From Clostridium bowmanii (GTDB taxonomy: Bacteria > Bacillota > Clostridia > Clostridiales > Clostridiaceae), in the NCBI RefSeq assembly GCF_018861315.1, contig NZ_JAHLDL010000027.1:1-64000 (forward strand): a stretch of DNA of 64,000 nt, given 5' to 3'. The notes beneath the pieces were generated by a model, which saw only the letters and a list, made by a program, of their open reading frames with translations, had not been told where the DNA came from and did not search any database. Below are positions 52,842 to 61,993 of the stretch, in pieces (positions within the stretch are counted from its first letter, which is position 1; each line of letters opens with the position of its first letter). The position numbers and the translations under genes are program-made.

Positions 52842-54053
52842 AATCTCCAAAACTGTTTGCAAAACTACGTTTATGCCTCTCCAGCATTCTTCAACAGATG
52901 TAAATTCAGGTTCACAATGGCTATGCCCATCCTTACTTGGAACAAAGATCATAGTAGTAGGTACAATTTCCGCTGCAAACTGTGCATCATGTCCCGCACC
53001 GCTGTACATTCTTTTACTGGTATAGCCATATGCATCCGCGTTCTTCTGAACCAAGTCCACTAATTCCTTATTAAATTCAATTGTGTTACGGGCCCATGCC
53101 TCTTGATACTTCACTTCACATTTATCAAATGTCTTAGGCATATTTTTGATTATTTCAACAACCTGTCTAATAACTTCCGGATTCTGATGTCTTACATCTA
53201 ATGAGAAGTCAACCAAGTCAGGAATAACAGTATGTACACATGGATGGCAAAGAATTTCGCCTGTTGTGTAAACAAGATTGCTATCGAGCTTATCAAGTTC
53301 TGTATGTAGATATTTAATAGCAGAAGCCGCAGCCAAAAGGGCATCTCTTCTGTAGGACATTGGTGTAGTTCCTGCATGATCAGCCTGTCCATATGTGCTG
53401 ATTCTGTAGTTAACCATTCCTACAACACCTTCTACAACACCAATTTTCTTCTTTTCAGCTTCAAGTACAGGCCCCTGTTCTATATGTAGCTCCAGCATTG
53501 CTATGTAATCTTTAGGATTGAATCTGTTAAGAGCATCACCTACGTATCCGCTCTCCTCCAAAGCCTCGCCGAAGGTCTTTCCCTGGGAACTCTTAGAACT
53601 CAGCATCTCGGCCTTATCAAACTTGCCGCAAACAACCCCGGAAGACATCATCGCAGGTGGATAAAGCGACCCTTCTTCATTGGTCCAAATCATAGCTGTA
53701 ATTGGATGCCTATGAGAAATTTTTTCTAAGACAATTGTTTCAATTACTTCCATTGCTGCAATAACTCCAAGTATCCCATCATAGTTACCACCATTTCTAA
53801 CAGAATCACAATGTGATGCCATTACTATTCTAGGAAAATCAGCATCCGTTCCCCCAAGAGTTGCATACATGTTTGCCATATCATCGGTTACGATTTCAGC
53901 ACCAACTGCACTCATTCTCTTTACAAACTCTTCTCTTGCCTTAAGTGCTTCTTCCGACAAAGAAAATCTTGTGATACCTCCAGATCCTGCATCACCAAAC
54001 ATGGAGAATGTTTCAATTTTATTTTTCACTCTATCTTTATTGCAAGTTAACAT
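52827..54053 (-). CDS. M20-family amidohydrolase (allantoate/N-carbamoyl-amino acid hydrolase type)
   Basis: 408-aa metal-dependent hydrolase of the hydantoinase/carbamoylase group, cleaving N-carbamoyl amino acids or ureido compounds such as allantoate. Metal ligands are seen in SHCDSVRNGGNYDGILG, TNEEGSLYPP and LELHIEQGPVLE; the dimerisation segment has YGQADHAGTTPM. The final motif SGAGHDAQFAAEI carries the last His. The length is normal. It probably forms a unit with the DapB-like gene upstream (120 bp away). The substrate cannot be fixed. Its stop lies in a short repeat. Confidence 0.9.
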   Translation of the reverse strand: MLTCNKDRVKNKIETFSMFGDAGSGGITRFSLSEEALKAREEFVKRMSAVGAEIVTDDMANMYATLGGTDADFPRIVMASHCDSVRNGGNYDGILGVIAAMEVIETIVLEKISHRHPITAMIWTNEEGSLYPPAMMSSGVVCGKFDKAEMLSSKSSQGKTFGEALEESGYVGDALNRFNPKDYIAMLELHIEQGPVLEAEKKKIGVVEGVVGMVNYRISTYGQADHAGTTPMSYRRDALLAAASAIKYLHTELDKLDSNLVYTTGEILCHPCVHTVIPDLVDFSLDVRHQNPEVIRQVVEIIKNMPKTFDKCEVKYQEAWARNTIEFNKELVDLVQKNADAYGYTSKRMYSGAGHDAQFAAEIVPTTMIFVPSKDGHSHCEPEFTSVEECWRGINVVLQTVLEIDMGA

Positions 54054-54121
54054 ATTACAAGCCTCCGTTTTTAATTTTCCCTAAGAATTTAATTATCAAG
54101 CAATTGGTTAGCATCAATATA

Positions 54122-54154
54122 TTTCCAATCATTCCCAGGGGTCAGGCACCATCC
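54122..54154 (+). repeat. Short GGGGTCAGGCCCC-type repeat, copy 4
   Basis: TTTCCAATCATTCCC followed by AGGGGTCAGGCACC. It lies downstream of the DapB-like gene, in the same orientation as copies 1-3. Confidence 0.75.
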
Positions 54155-54173
54155 ATCTATTACCATCTTTCTA

Positions 54174-54971
54174 TTATAAATTCAATACATCTTTTACCGT
54201 ATATAAACCAGGTTCTTTTCCATATATAAAAGAAGCTGCATCGCATGCTCCCTCAGCAAAGCATTCCCAGTTGTGGGCATGATGCGTAATTTCTAGTCTC
54301 TCACCTTGAAGTCCAAATATCACGGTGTGACTACTAGAAATATTTCCTGCACGAATGGAATGATAGCCTATGGTCCCAGGTACCCGAGAACATTCGCCCT
54401 GTCTTCCGTAAACTGCAATTTCCTTTAGAGATTTATCAAGTGCCTTTGCGATAACTTCACCCATTTCTTTTGAGGTTCCACTAGGAGCATCCTTTTTGTT
54501 TCTATCATGCATTTCAATAATTTCAATATCGGAAGTATTACCAATGGCACTTGCTGCGATTTCTAATAAGGAATACATAAGATTTATCACTCTTGACGTA
54601 TTGGCGGCATACACTATTGGAATTTTTGTGGAAATTTCCTTTATTCTAGCTAATTGATCTACAGAAAATCCAGTAGTACCGCAAACTACAGCCTTTTTTG
54701 ATATCAATGAGCTTTCAAATACCTCCATAGATGTGGCTGGATTACTATAATCAATAATCACATCACATTCTTCAATTACATTTTCAAGGTCATCTACAAC
54801 ACTCACAGCAATAACTTCTCCAAGGTTACACACAATCCCCAAATCTTTATTGATGTATTCTCTTCCCTTTGGACCAATCCCATAAATAAGTTTCATATCA
54901 GGTCTTGAAGTTGCTACCTTTACGATGAGTTTACCCATTTTACCTTTAGGTGCAATTACAATAAGTTTCAT
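54174..54971 (-). CDS. dapB: DapB-like dihydrodipicolinate reductase
   Basis: 265-aa NAD(P)H-dependent reductase of the DapB family (lysine and dipicolinate route). Visible: VVCGTTGFS, the active-site segment EMHDRNKKDAPSGTS, RAGNISSSHTVIFG, GERLEITHHAHN and the C-terminal GLYTVKDVL. The catalytic His-His-x-x-Lys of classical DapB (HHRHK) is His-Asp-x-x-Lys here: the second His is replaced while the Lys is kept. The N-terminal loop is PKGKMG instead of GxxGRMG. It may be a paralogue with changed function or still a DapB. It is transcribed before the M20 hydrolase. Confidence 0.75.
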   Translation of the reverse strand: MKLIVIAPKGKMGKLIVKVATSRPDMKLIYGIGPKGREYINKDLGIVCNLGEVIAVSVVDDLENVIEECDVIIDYSNPATSMEVFESSLISKKAVVCGTTGFSVDQLARIKEISTKIPIVYAANTSRVINLMYSLLEIAASAIGNTSDIEIIEMHDRNKKDAPSGTSKEMGEVIAKALDKSLKEIAVYGRQGECSRVPGTIGYHSIRAGNISSSHTVIFGLQGERLEITHHAHNWECFAEGACDAASFIYGKEPGLYTVKDVLNL

Positions 54972-55122
54972 AGTACATACTTCCCCTCTCTTCTTTTCAG
55001 TGTATCCATGAAAGAATACACTATCTTATATAAAAACAATATTATATTTATTCTACTATATCTTATCTATTTTAAAAAGTTTCTTTCTATTAAATTGTAA
55101 TTTATTGTTCTATATAAAGTTT

Positions 55123-55164
55123 AAAACACCTATCAAATTGATTTTTACAATTTGATAGGTGTCT
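55123..55164. terminator. Terminator after the cupin gene
   Basis: A 15-bp perfect stem (55126-55140 with 55148-55162), loop ATTTTTA, with A and T flanks. Confidence 0.85.
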
Positions 55165-55182
55165 TATAGTTTACTAAATTAT

Positions 55183-55518
55183 TTATCCTTTTATAACTGT
55201 TAAGAGCATTTGAAATCTCACGCGCGCTTCAAGTCCATGAGGAACATTGGAAGGCATTATTATTGTCTCTCCTGCTTTAACATTAAAAATATTATTATCT
55301 ATAGTAATTTCTGCTTCACCATCTAATATTTGAACTATAGCATCTCCAGGAGTTACATGAGTACTAATACCTTCTCCCTTATCCAATGAAAATATTGTAA
55401 TGCTCACAGTTGGTGTCTGCGAAATAGTTCTACTTATAACCTGAGCCTCTTGATAAGATATTAAGTCCTTTAAATTAATCACTTTTGAAAATTCTATGTT
55501 TTTAACTAAACTTTTCAT
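55183..55518 (-). CDS. Small single-domain cupin protein
   Basis: 111-aa beta-barrel of the cupin_2 type. Motif 1 is STHVTPGDAIVQILDGEAE, with one His kept, and motif 2 is AGETIIMPSNVPHGLEA with the final His. Many such proteins bind a metal and small ligands or stabilise enzymes; the role here is unknown. AGGAGG precedes the ATG closely. It is a single gene; an inverted repeat in its promoter region (55589-55602) may be an operator. Confidence 0.85.
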   Translation of the reverse strand: MKSLVKNIEFSKVINLKDLISYQEAQVISRTISQTPTVSITIFSLDKGEGISTHVTPGDAIVQILDGEAEITIDNNIFNVKAGETIIMPSNVPHGLEARVRFQMLLTVIKG

Positions 55519-55588
55519 ATTGTTACCTCCTTAAGTTTCTGGTTTCTATTCCTTGATTATAGTATACCTCTATTAGTAGTAAAAATCC

Positions 55589-55602
55589 GTAACTTACGTT
55601 AC
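55589..55602. promoter_or_regulatory. Inverted repeat upstream of the cupin gene
   Basis: GTAAC-TTAC-GTTAC, a 5-4-5 palindrome about 25 bp upstream of a minus-strand TATAAT (55562-55557). It may bind a dimeric regulator. Bases 55603-55750 show nothing else. Confidence 0.35.
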
Positions 55603-55750
55603 AGTTTTTAATAATTCCTTGTAAAAATAAAAATTAATTCTCAATATCTGCAACGTACTAATCTATAAGAATCTAAAACATCACTATTTTGACCGATACT
55701 ACATAAGTTATCATATTTTAAAGCCATTTCAAAATTTCCACACTTTTTCC

Positions 55751-55780
55751 TTGTAAAGCAGTAAAGTATAATGATATAAT
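55751..55780 (+). promoter_or_regulatory. Promoter of the APC permease
   Basis: TTGTAA and TATAAT separated by 18 bp, about 50 bp before the start codon. Confidence 0.45.
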
Positions 55781-55830
55781 GATAAATAAATTTACTATAA
55801 ATTATAAATTATGAGAGGACTGGTTTAATT

Positions 55831-57204
55831 ATGGATACAAAATTAGAAAAAAAGTATGGATTGATTACTGCAATAGCAATGGTTGTTGGCATTGTTATTG
55901 GCAGTGGAGTATTTTTCAAGGCTGAAAAAGTATTAACTGCAACTGGAGGAAGTCTTACACTGGGTATTTTGGCTTGGGTTATTGGCGGTGTTATAATGAT
56001 TTCTTGTGCCTATACTTTTGCTGTAATGGCAACTAAATATGAGAAAGTAAATGGTATAGTAGATTATGCAGAAGCTGCTATGGGTGAAAAATATGGATTT
56101 TATGTTGGCTGGTTCATGGCACTAATTTACTATCCAACATTGACATCAGTTTTAGCATGGGTTTCAGCTAGATATACCTGCGTATTATTTGGATTTTCAA
56201 TTACAGGTGGAGAGTGTATGACTATTGCATGTCTATATTTGATAGGTAGCTATGCACTAAACGCATTATCGCCAGTTTTAGCTGGTAAATTTCAAGTTAG
56301 TACAACTATTATAAAACTCATTCCACTAATTTTAATGGCTATAATTGGGACAATCGTAGGTATCAATAGTGGCATGACTATGATTAACTTTACAACAGTA
56401 GTAAAAAAAGTAAATACCGCAAATGCATTATTTACAGCAGTTGTTGCAACAGCCTTTGCTTATGAGGGTTGGATAATTGCTACAAGTATCAATGCGGAAT
56501 TAAAAGATGCAAAGAAAAACCTTCCACTTGCTCTTGTTGGAGGAACATTTATAATTATGGCTGTTTATATTCTTTACTATATAGGACTAGCTGGAGCCGT
56601 AACCAACGAAGTTATGATGAAAGGTGGAGAAGCAGGAGCTAAATTGGCATTTCAAAAGATATTTTCTTCTGCAGGTGGTACTCTAGTATTTGTTTTTGTT
56701 ATTATTTCTTGCCTTGGAACTTTAAATGGATTAATGCTAGGATGTACTCGTGGTATTTATTCATTAGCAGCAAGAGGCTTTGGGCCAAAACCAAAAATAT
56801 TTAAACAAATAGATAGTGAGACTAATATGCCAACAAATTCATCTATACTAGGACTACTTCTTTGCGCTATATGGTTGTTATACTTTTACGGCGCTAACTT
56901 AACAAAACCTTGGTTTGGATTCTTTTGTTTTGATTCATCAGAATTACCTATAGTTACTATTTATGCATTATATATTCCTATTTTTATTATGATAATGAAA
57001 AAAGAAACGGATTTAAGTTCATTTAAAAGATTCGTAATGCCTAGTATTTCATTAGCAGGATGCGTGTTCATGATAATTGCTGCTTGTTTTTCTCATAAAA
57101 TGGCAGTTGTTGCATATCTAATTATTTTCGCAATTATAATGGCTATTGGTGCCATGTTTTCAAAAAAAGCAAATCTTAAAATACCATCTAAAATAGGACT
57201 ATAG
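55831..57204 (+). CDS. APC-superfamily amino acid permease
   Basis: 457-aa carrier with about 12 membrane helices. The first helix has MVVGIVIGSGVFFKAEKVL, the GSG substrate loop of the APC fold, and helix 6 reads VVATAFAYEGWIIATSIN. Relatives carry amino acids or polyamines, often as exchangers; the substrate is not clear. GAGAGGACTGG lies upstream. A convergent terminator separates it from rbsR. Confidence 0.9.
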   Translation: MDTKLEKKYGLITAIAMVVGIVIGSGVFFKAEKVLTATGGSLTLGILAWVIGGVIMISCAYTFAVMATKYEKVNGIVDYAEAAMGEKYGFYVGWFMALIYYPTLTSVLAWVSARYTCVLFGFSITGGECMTIACLYLIGSYALNALSPVLAGKFQVSTTIIKLIPLILMAIIGTIVGINSGMTMINFTTVVKKVNTANALFTAVVATAFAYEGWIIATSINAELKDAKKNLPLALVGGTFIIMAVYILYYIGLAGAVTNEVMMKGGEAGAKLAFQKIFSSAGGTLVFVFVIISCLGTLNGLMLGCTRGIYSLAARGFGPKPKIFKQIDSETNMPTNSSILGLLLCAIWLLYFYGANLTKPWFGFFCFDSSELPIVTIYALYIPIFIMIMKKETDLSSFKRFVMPSISLAGCVFMIIAACFSHKMAVVAYLIIFAIIMAIGAMFSKKANLKIPSKIGL

Positions 57205-57213
57205 ACTAAACCT

Positions 57214-57256
57214 GAATGAGCACCAGCAGCTATTATACCAGCTACTGATGCTCATT
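57214..57256. terminator. Convergent terminator between permease and rbsR
   Basis: GAATGAGCACCAGCAGCT pairs with AGCTACTGATGCTCATTC with two mismatches; it can serve both strands. Confidence 0.8.
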
Positions 57257-57321
57257 CTAATATTTACAGAAATTCTATTTTTCCTATGACCGTTCTTATA
57301 ATTTTGCAATTATACGAGTAT

Positions 57322-58323
57322 TTACTTGGTACTTCCTCTAACAATAAATTCCGTTTTCAATTCATAATCATGCTTATTTATCAACTCATGTTTGATATGT
57401 TTGATCACAAGTTCTGCTGCTTTATGACCCATTTCATAGGCTGGTTGTCTTACAGTTGTGAGCTTCGGCACAAGAATCTCAGCCATACTAATATCATCGT
57501 ATCCTACAACTGCTATATCCTTTGGAATATTAATGCCCAATTCATGTGCCGCTTTATAAACACCAAGTGCAATTAAGTCATTTCCACATAATAAACTATC
57601 AAATTTGACTTTGTTTACAATCAATTTTTTAGCTGCTTCATATCCCCATAGTGTTGTAAATTCACCTTCCATCATGTGATCAGCTAATACTTCAACATTT
57701 TTCTCTTTATGAGCCCTTAGATAACCTTTATATCTTTGCCTTGATGTCCATATTGACATAGGCCCAGCAATATGATAAATCGACTTATACCCCCGTTCTA
57801 TCAAGTAACAGACAGCATCAAACGCACCACATTCATTATCAACTTTTACAATTGCTGCGTCTTTTATTCCTTCAATTTTACGGTCTACTAACACAATTGG
57901 AATATTTATTCTATTTATTAAAGAGTCTAAAGAAGTATGGTGACTTGAAACTGTAAAAATAATACCATCAACCATCTTTTCTTGCAGCATTTGAATATAA
58001 AGTTCTTCCTTTTTTAAATTATTGTCAGAATTACAGAAAATCACTGTATAGCCTTGATCATTAGCTGCATCTTCAACACCTCTTGCAAGTGTAGGAAAAA
58101 AAGGGTTAGTTATATCCGGAATGATTAAACCCAATGTCTTTGTTGTTTTGGTCACCATTGAACTCGCTATCCTGTTTGGCACATAGTCTTCTTCTTTTAT
58201 AATTGCAAGAACACGTGCTCTAGTTTGTTCAGATATATTCTCATCCTTATGATTAACAACCTTGGAAACCGTGGCGATTGATACATCTGCCAACTTAGCA
58301 ATATGTTTGATTGTTACCTTCAT
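57322..58323 (-). CDS. rbsR: LacI-family repressor (RbsR type)
   Basis: 333-aa repressor. HTH at the N-terminus (TIKHIAKLADVSIATVSKVVN) with the hinge helix, then the sugar-binding domain (LGLIIPDITNPFFPTLARGVED, DGIIFTVSS, AVVGYDDISMAEILVPKLTTV). It is the last gene of the sugar operon. A TAAACGTTTA palindrome 30 bp before its start and the same motif repeated before rbsB indicate that it controls both itself and the operon. Confidence 0.92.
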   Translation of the reverse strand: MKVTIKHIAKLADVSIATVSKVVNHKDENISEQTRARVLAIIKEEDYVPNRIASSMVTKTTKTLGLIIPDITNPFFPTLARGVEDAANDQGYTVIFCNSDNNLKKEELYIQMLQEKMVDGIIFTVSSHHTSLDSLINRINIPIVLVDRKIEGIKDAAIVKVDNECGAFDAVCYLIERGYKSIYHIAGPMSIWTSRQRYKGYLRAHKEKNVEVLADHMMEGEFTTLWGYEAAKKLIVNKVKFDSLLCGNDLIALGVYKAAHELGINIPKDIAVVGYDDISMAEILVPKLTTVRQPAYEMGHKAAELVIKHIKHELINKHDYELKTEFIVRGSTK

Positions 58324-58353
58324 AGTTAATTTACCTCCAGTAGAATGTGATGC

Positions 58354-58363
58354 TAAACGTTTA
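58354..58363. promoter_or_regulatory. RbsR operator ahead of rbsR
   Basis: TAAACGTTTA, a perfect 10-bp palindrome of the LacI-family type, also found in the array before rbsB. Confidence 0.65.
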
Positions 58364-58446
58364 TTTTAGTATATCTAAACAAAGACTTCTTGGTAAAATT
58401 AAATAACCATAATACAAAAATGCTTGTTTCATATCCTAATAAGCAC

Positions 58447-59370
58447 TTATGAACGTGCTAACTCATATGCATCAACTTCACTTCTCGTTGGTATTGATTC
58501 TTGGGCACCCTCTCTCGTAACCACTATAGCTGCAACTTTAGATGCAAAATCCATGGCTACCTTAATATCTTTGCCTTCTTGTAAAAATGTAATAAGTGCA
58601 CCATTATAACTATCACCAGCACAAGTTGTATCTACCGCACCAACTTTATAGGCCTTTTGTATAAAACATTGTTTATCACTTCTATAATAAGAACCAGTTG
58701 ACCCAACTGTACATATTACTTGGTTAACACCTTTTTTATGTAATAGGGTTGCAGCTGCTTTGAAACTATCCATATCACTTACTTCAATACCTGTTAAAAG
58801 CTTCATTTCACTTTCATTAGGTGTTATCAAATCGACGAGTGATAACAATTCATCTGACACCCCCCCCTCTGGCATCGGTGCTGGGTTTAATACATTTAGG
58901 ATATCATATTTTTTCCCTACTCTAAAAAATGCTGTTACTGTTTCAAAAGATATTTCAAGTTGTGCCAATAATACACTGGCATTTGCTATTAAGTTTTCTG
59001 CTTCCTCAACCATTTTAATTGACACTTTTGAATTAGCTGAAGGAATTACAACAATATTGTTTTCTCCACTATCTTCTACCATAATATGCGCTGTACCTGT
59101 TGATACATCAACTTTATTTACATATGTCATATCCACATTTTGCGAACTCAAAGCCTGGATAATCTCATCACCATATACGTCGTTTCCAACACAACCAATC
59201 ATGTGTGTTTTCATACCGAGCTTAGATAATGCAACCGCTTGATTACCACCTTTACCACCTATAAACGTTCTATAACTATACCCGAGTATCGTTTCCCCGG
59301 GTTTAGGGATTCTTGGTCCTCTACACACAAAATCCATATTCAAACTACCACAAACAACTGCATATCCCAT
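58447..59370 (-). CDS. rbsK: Ribokinase
   Basis: About 307-aa PfkB-family kinase that phosphorylates ribose at C5. Sugar site GSLNMDFVCRGPRIPKPGET, glycine pair FIGGKGGNQAVALSKLG, and C-terminal DTTCAGDSYNGALITFL with the catalytic Asp. ATG 59370 is preferred; TTG 59385 opens the frame earlier. It follows rbsC closely. This gene is the main reason to call the operon ribose-specific. Confidence 0.9.
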   Translation of the reverse strand: MGYAVVCGSLNMDFVCRGPRIPKPGETILGYSYRTFIGGKGGNQAVALSKLGMKTHMIGCVGNDVYGDEIIQALSSQNVDMTYVNKVDVSTGTAHIMVEDSGENNIVVIPSANSKVSIKMVEEAENLIANASVLLAQLEISFETVTAFFRVGKKYDILNVLNPAPMPEGGVSDELLSLVDLITPNESEMKLLTGIEVSDMDSFKAAATLLHKKGVNQVICTVGSTGSYYRSDKQCFIQKAYKVGAVDTTCAGDSYNGALITFLQEGKDIKVAMDFASKVAAIVVTREGAQESIPTRSEVDAYELARS

Positions 59371-59402
59371 TTTTTTAACCTTCAATCAAGCTTTACTCGT
59401 CA

Positions 59403-60401
59403 CTACAGACGTGTTACTTCTTGATTACCTTTCACTTTGAATTTAATGATTCTTGAGAATTTAGAAAAGTTATCTTGAATAACTTCAATATATGCAGCAA
59501 TTATAATCACAATACCAGTTGCCACATACTGCCAGAATGTGGCAACGTTTGATACGATTAGACCATTTCTTAAACCTGCAAATAATATTGCACCAAGAAC
59601 TGTACCTATAATGGTACCTCTACCACCTGCCATACTAGTACCTCCAATAGCTATAGCTGCAATTGCATTTAGTTCATATCCTTGTCCGGTTGTTGGGTCA
59701 CCTGTTCCAAGCCGTGCAACCTGAATCATAGCTGCAATACCTGTACCCATCATTGCAATTGCATATATTAGCACTTTAACTTTATTAACACGAACACCAG
59801 ATAGTCTAGCCGCTTCTGAATTACCACCAATAGCATATATATGCGTCCCAAATTTAGTTTTAGCCATGATGATATACATAAATATAACGAAAATTATAAA
59901 CATAACCATTGAAGTCTCAACAACTCCAAATATATTATTATTAATAAGATTTCTGTATTCAGTTGGCACCCCAAGCACTGGATAACCATCTGATACTAAA
60001 TATGCAACACCTCTAAAAACAGACATTGTGCCAAGTGTTGCGATAAATGGTTGTAATTTAAGGTTTGCCACCAATATCCCATTTAATAAACCAAGAATTA
60101 CACTTATAACTAGTGCTAATAAAATGCATATTATTGGATTAACACCCGAAACAGCTACTTTTGATATAATAACACAAATAAGTGCAAGAGCAGAACCTAC
60201 TGACAAATCGATTCCACCAATAATGATTACAGCTGTCATACCTATTGCCATAAGACCATATATAATTGATTGTCCTAAAATGTCTTTTATATTACTACCA
60301 GATAGATAGATAGGCTCTTTTAAACCAAATATAAGCCCCATAATGACGATTGCAATAACAATACTAAGTTCTCTGGAATTTTGGCGAATAAACTTTTTCA
60401 T
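59403..60401 (-). CDS. rbsC: Sugar ABC transporter permease (RbsC)
   Basis: 332-aa membrane protein of the RbsC type, with about 8-10 helices. Landmarks: GGIDLSVGSALAL near residue 65, GVPTEYRNLINNN, YAIGGNSEAARLSGV and GGTSMAGGRGTIIGTVLGA, the EAA-like loop that meets the ATPase. The ATG is 1 bp after the rbsA stop, so translation is coupled. Confidence 0.95.
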   Translation of the reverse strand: MKKFIRQNSRELSIVIAIVIMGLIFGLKEPIYLSGSNIKDILGQSIIYGLMAIGMTAVIIIGGIDLSVGSALALICVIISKVAVSGVNPIICILLALVISVILGLLNGILVANLKLQPFIATLGTMSVFRGVAYLVSDGYPVLGVPTEYRNLINNNIFGVVETSMVMFIIFVIFMYIIMAKTKFGTHIYAIGGNSEAARLSGVRVNKVKVLIYAIAMMGTGIAAMIQVARLGTGDPTTGQGYELNAIAAIAIGGTSMAGGRGTIIGTVLGAILFAGLRNGLIVSNVATFWQYVATGIVIIIAAYIEVIQDNFSKFSRIIKFKVKGNQEVTRL

Positions 60402-60402
60402 T

Positions 60403-61902
60403 CTAATGTCCCCCTATTGCATACGATAAAATCTCGTTTTCAGAAAATGCTTCTTTTTTCATCTCAGTAACAATTTGGCCTTCTTTCATAATTATAATCC
60501 TATCGCTCATACCCATTATTTCTGTTAATTCTGAGGAAACTAATATGATTGATTTACCTGCTGCTACGATATCTTCCATTAATTTATAAATTTCGGTCTT
60601 TGCGCCAACATCAATCCCTTTTGTTGGCTCATCGAGAATGAGGATGTCAGCATCCGTCGATAACCATTTGGCAAGTATAACCTTTTGAGCATTACCACCA
60701 GATAAATCTTTTGTCTTGAAATCAGGTTTATTAGGGTTAAGACCAACGTAACTGCCTTGCTTTACCGCATTTTCATTCTTCAATTTTTGACTAACAAAGC
60801 CTTTTTTCATATATTTAGACAAAGAAGCGAGAGCAATATTATTTGAATTACTAAACTCATTAATAAATCCTTCTTCTTTACGATTTTCAGAGACAAGTGC
60901 TATTCCATCATCAATAGCTTCATATGGAGACCTATTATTCAGTATTACACCCTTATGGGTAATAGTGCCTTCAACTTCTCTGTCAGCACCAAAAATCGTT
61001 CGCATTACTTCTGTCCTTTGAGCACCAATCAGTCCAAAGAAACCCAATATCTCTGATTTTTTCAACTTAAAGTTCATATTTTTAAAAGTTTTACTGGATA
61101 AATTATTAACCTCTAGTACTATCTCGTCTTCTACAACACTACTTGGCCTGGTCCTTTTAGCAAACATTGAGACATCACGACCTACCATACTTTTAATCAA
61201 TGTTTCCTTTTGAATTTCTTTTATGTCGTAGGTTTTGATATATCTGCCATCTCTAAGTATGGTTACACTATCACAAATTTTAAAAACCTCATCTATTTTG
61301 TGACTTATATACAAAATTGTAATGCCTTGTTCATTCAATTCTCTCATAATTTTAAAAAGTATATCCACCTCATTATTACTAAGAGAAGCGGTTGGTTCAT
61401 CAAAAGATATAATCGTAGCATTTGCTCTTAATGCTTTGGCTATTTGAATCATTTGTTTATGACCCGTACTAAGTTCACTTATCTTATCTGTTGCTAATAA
61501 TTTACATCCTAATCGTTTAAGTAAATTATTTGTTTCTTTATTCATTGCTTTCTTATTCACAAAACCCAGATGATTTGTTTCACTACCCAGCATCAAGTTT
61601 TGCATAACGGTTAATCCGGGTACAACATTAATTTCTTGATGTACCTTACAGATTCCAGCTTCTATACCATCGTAAATATTATTGAAATTCACTTCTTTAT
61701 TATTAATATAAACTTGACCTTTTGTAGGTTGCAATACACCATGTAAAACATTTAGTAACGTTGATTTTCCCGCACCATTCTCTCCCATGATTGCATGAAT
61801 TTCACCTTTTTTAATTTCAAAAGATACATCATCTAAAGCCCTTTGTCCAACAAAATCTTTTGTAATGTTTTCAAATTTAATAGCACATTCATTGCCATTC
61901 AT
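60403..61902 (-). CDS. rbsA: Sugar ABC transporter ATPase with two cassettes (RbsA)
   Basis: About 499-aa protein with two ABC cassettes. The first has Walker A GENGAGKSTLLN, signature LSTGHKQM and Walker B IISFDEPTAS. The second has a degenerate Walker A (GLIGAQRTEVMRTIFG), signature LSGGNAQKV and ILILDEPTKGID, as usual in RbsA. The start is ATG 61902, 7 nt after GGTGGG; a GTG at 61914 is earlier. Confidence 0.95.
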   Translation of the reverse strand: MNGNECAIKFENITKDFVGQRALDDVSFEIKKGEIHAIMGENGAGKSTLLNVLHGVLQPTKGQVYINNKEVNFNNIYDGIEAGICKVHQEINVVPGLTVMQNLMLGSETNHLGFVNKKAMNKETNNLLKRLGCKLLATDKISELSTGHKQMIQIAKALRANATIISFDEPTASLSNNEVDILFKIMRELNEQGITILYISHKIDEVFKICDSVTILRDGRYIKTYDIKEIQKETLIKSMVGRDVSMFAKRTRPSSVVEDEIVLEVNNLSSKTFKNMNFKLKKSEILGFFGLIGAQRTEVMRTIFGADREVEGTITHKGVILNNRSPYEAIDDGIALVSENRKEEGFINEFSNSNNIALASLSKYMKKGFVSQKLKNENAVKQGSYVGLNPNKPDFKTKDLSGGNAQKVILAKWLSTDADILILDEPTKGIDVGAKTEIYKLMEDIVAAGKSIILVSSELTEIMGMSDRIIIMKEGQIVTEMKKEAFSENEILSYAIGGH

Positions 61903-61940
61903 TTTACTACCCACCTTTTTCTAATTATTTGTTGTAATAG

Positions 61941-61977
61941 TAATTATGATTGTAGCTCAGAACTACAATCATAATTA
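61941..61977 (-). other. Stem-loop between rbsB and rbsA
   Basis: A perfect 15-bp stem TAATTATGATTGTAG / CTACAATCATAATTA with a 7-nt loop and no U-run. It probably protects the rbsB message or partly reduces readthrough, so that more binding protein than ATPase is made. Confidence 0.65.
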
Positions 61978-61993
61978 TTATTTATTGGAATAA

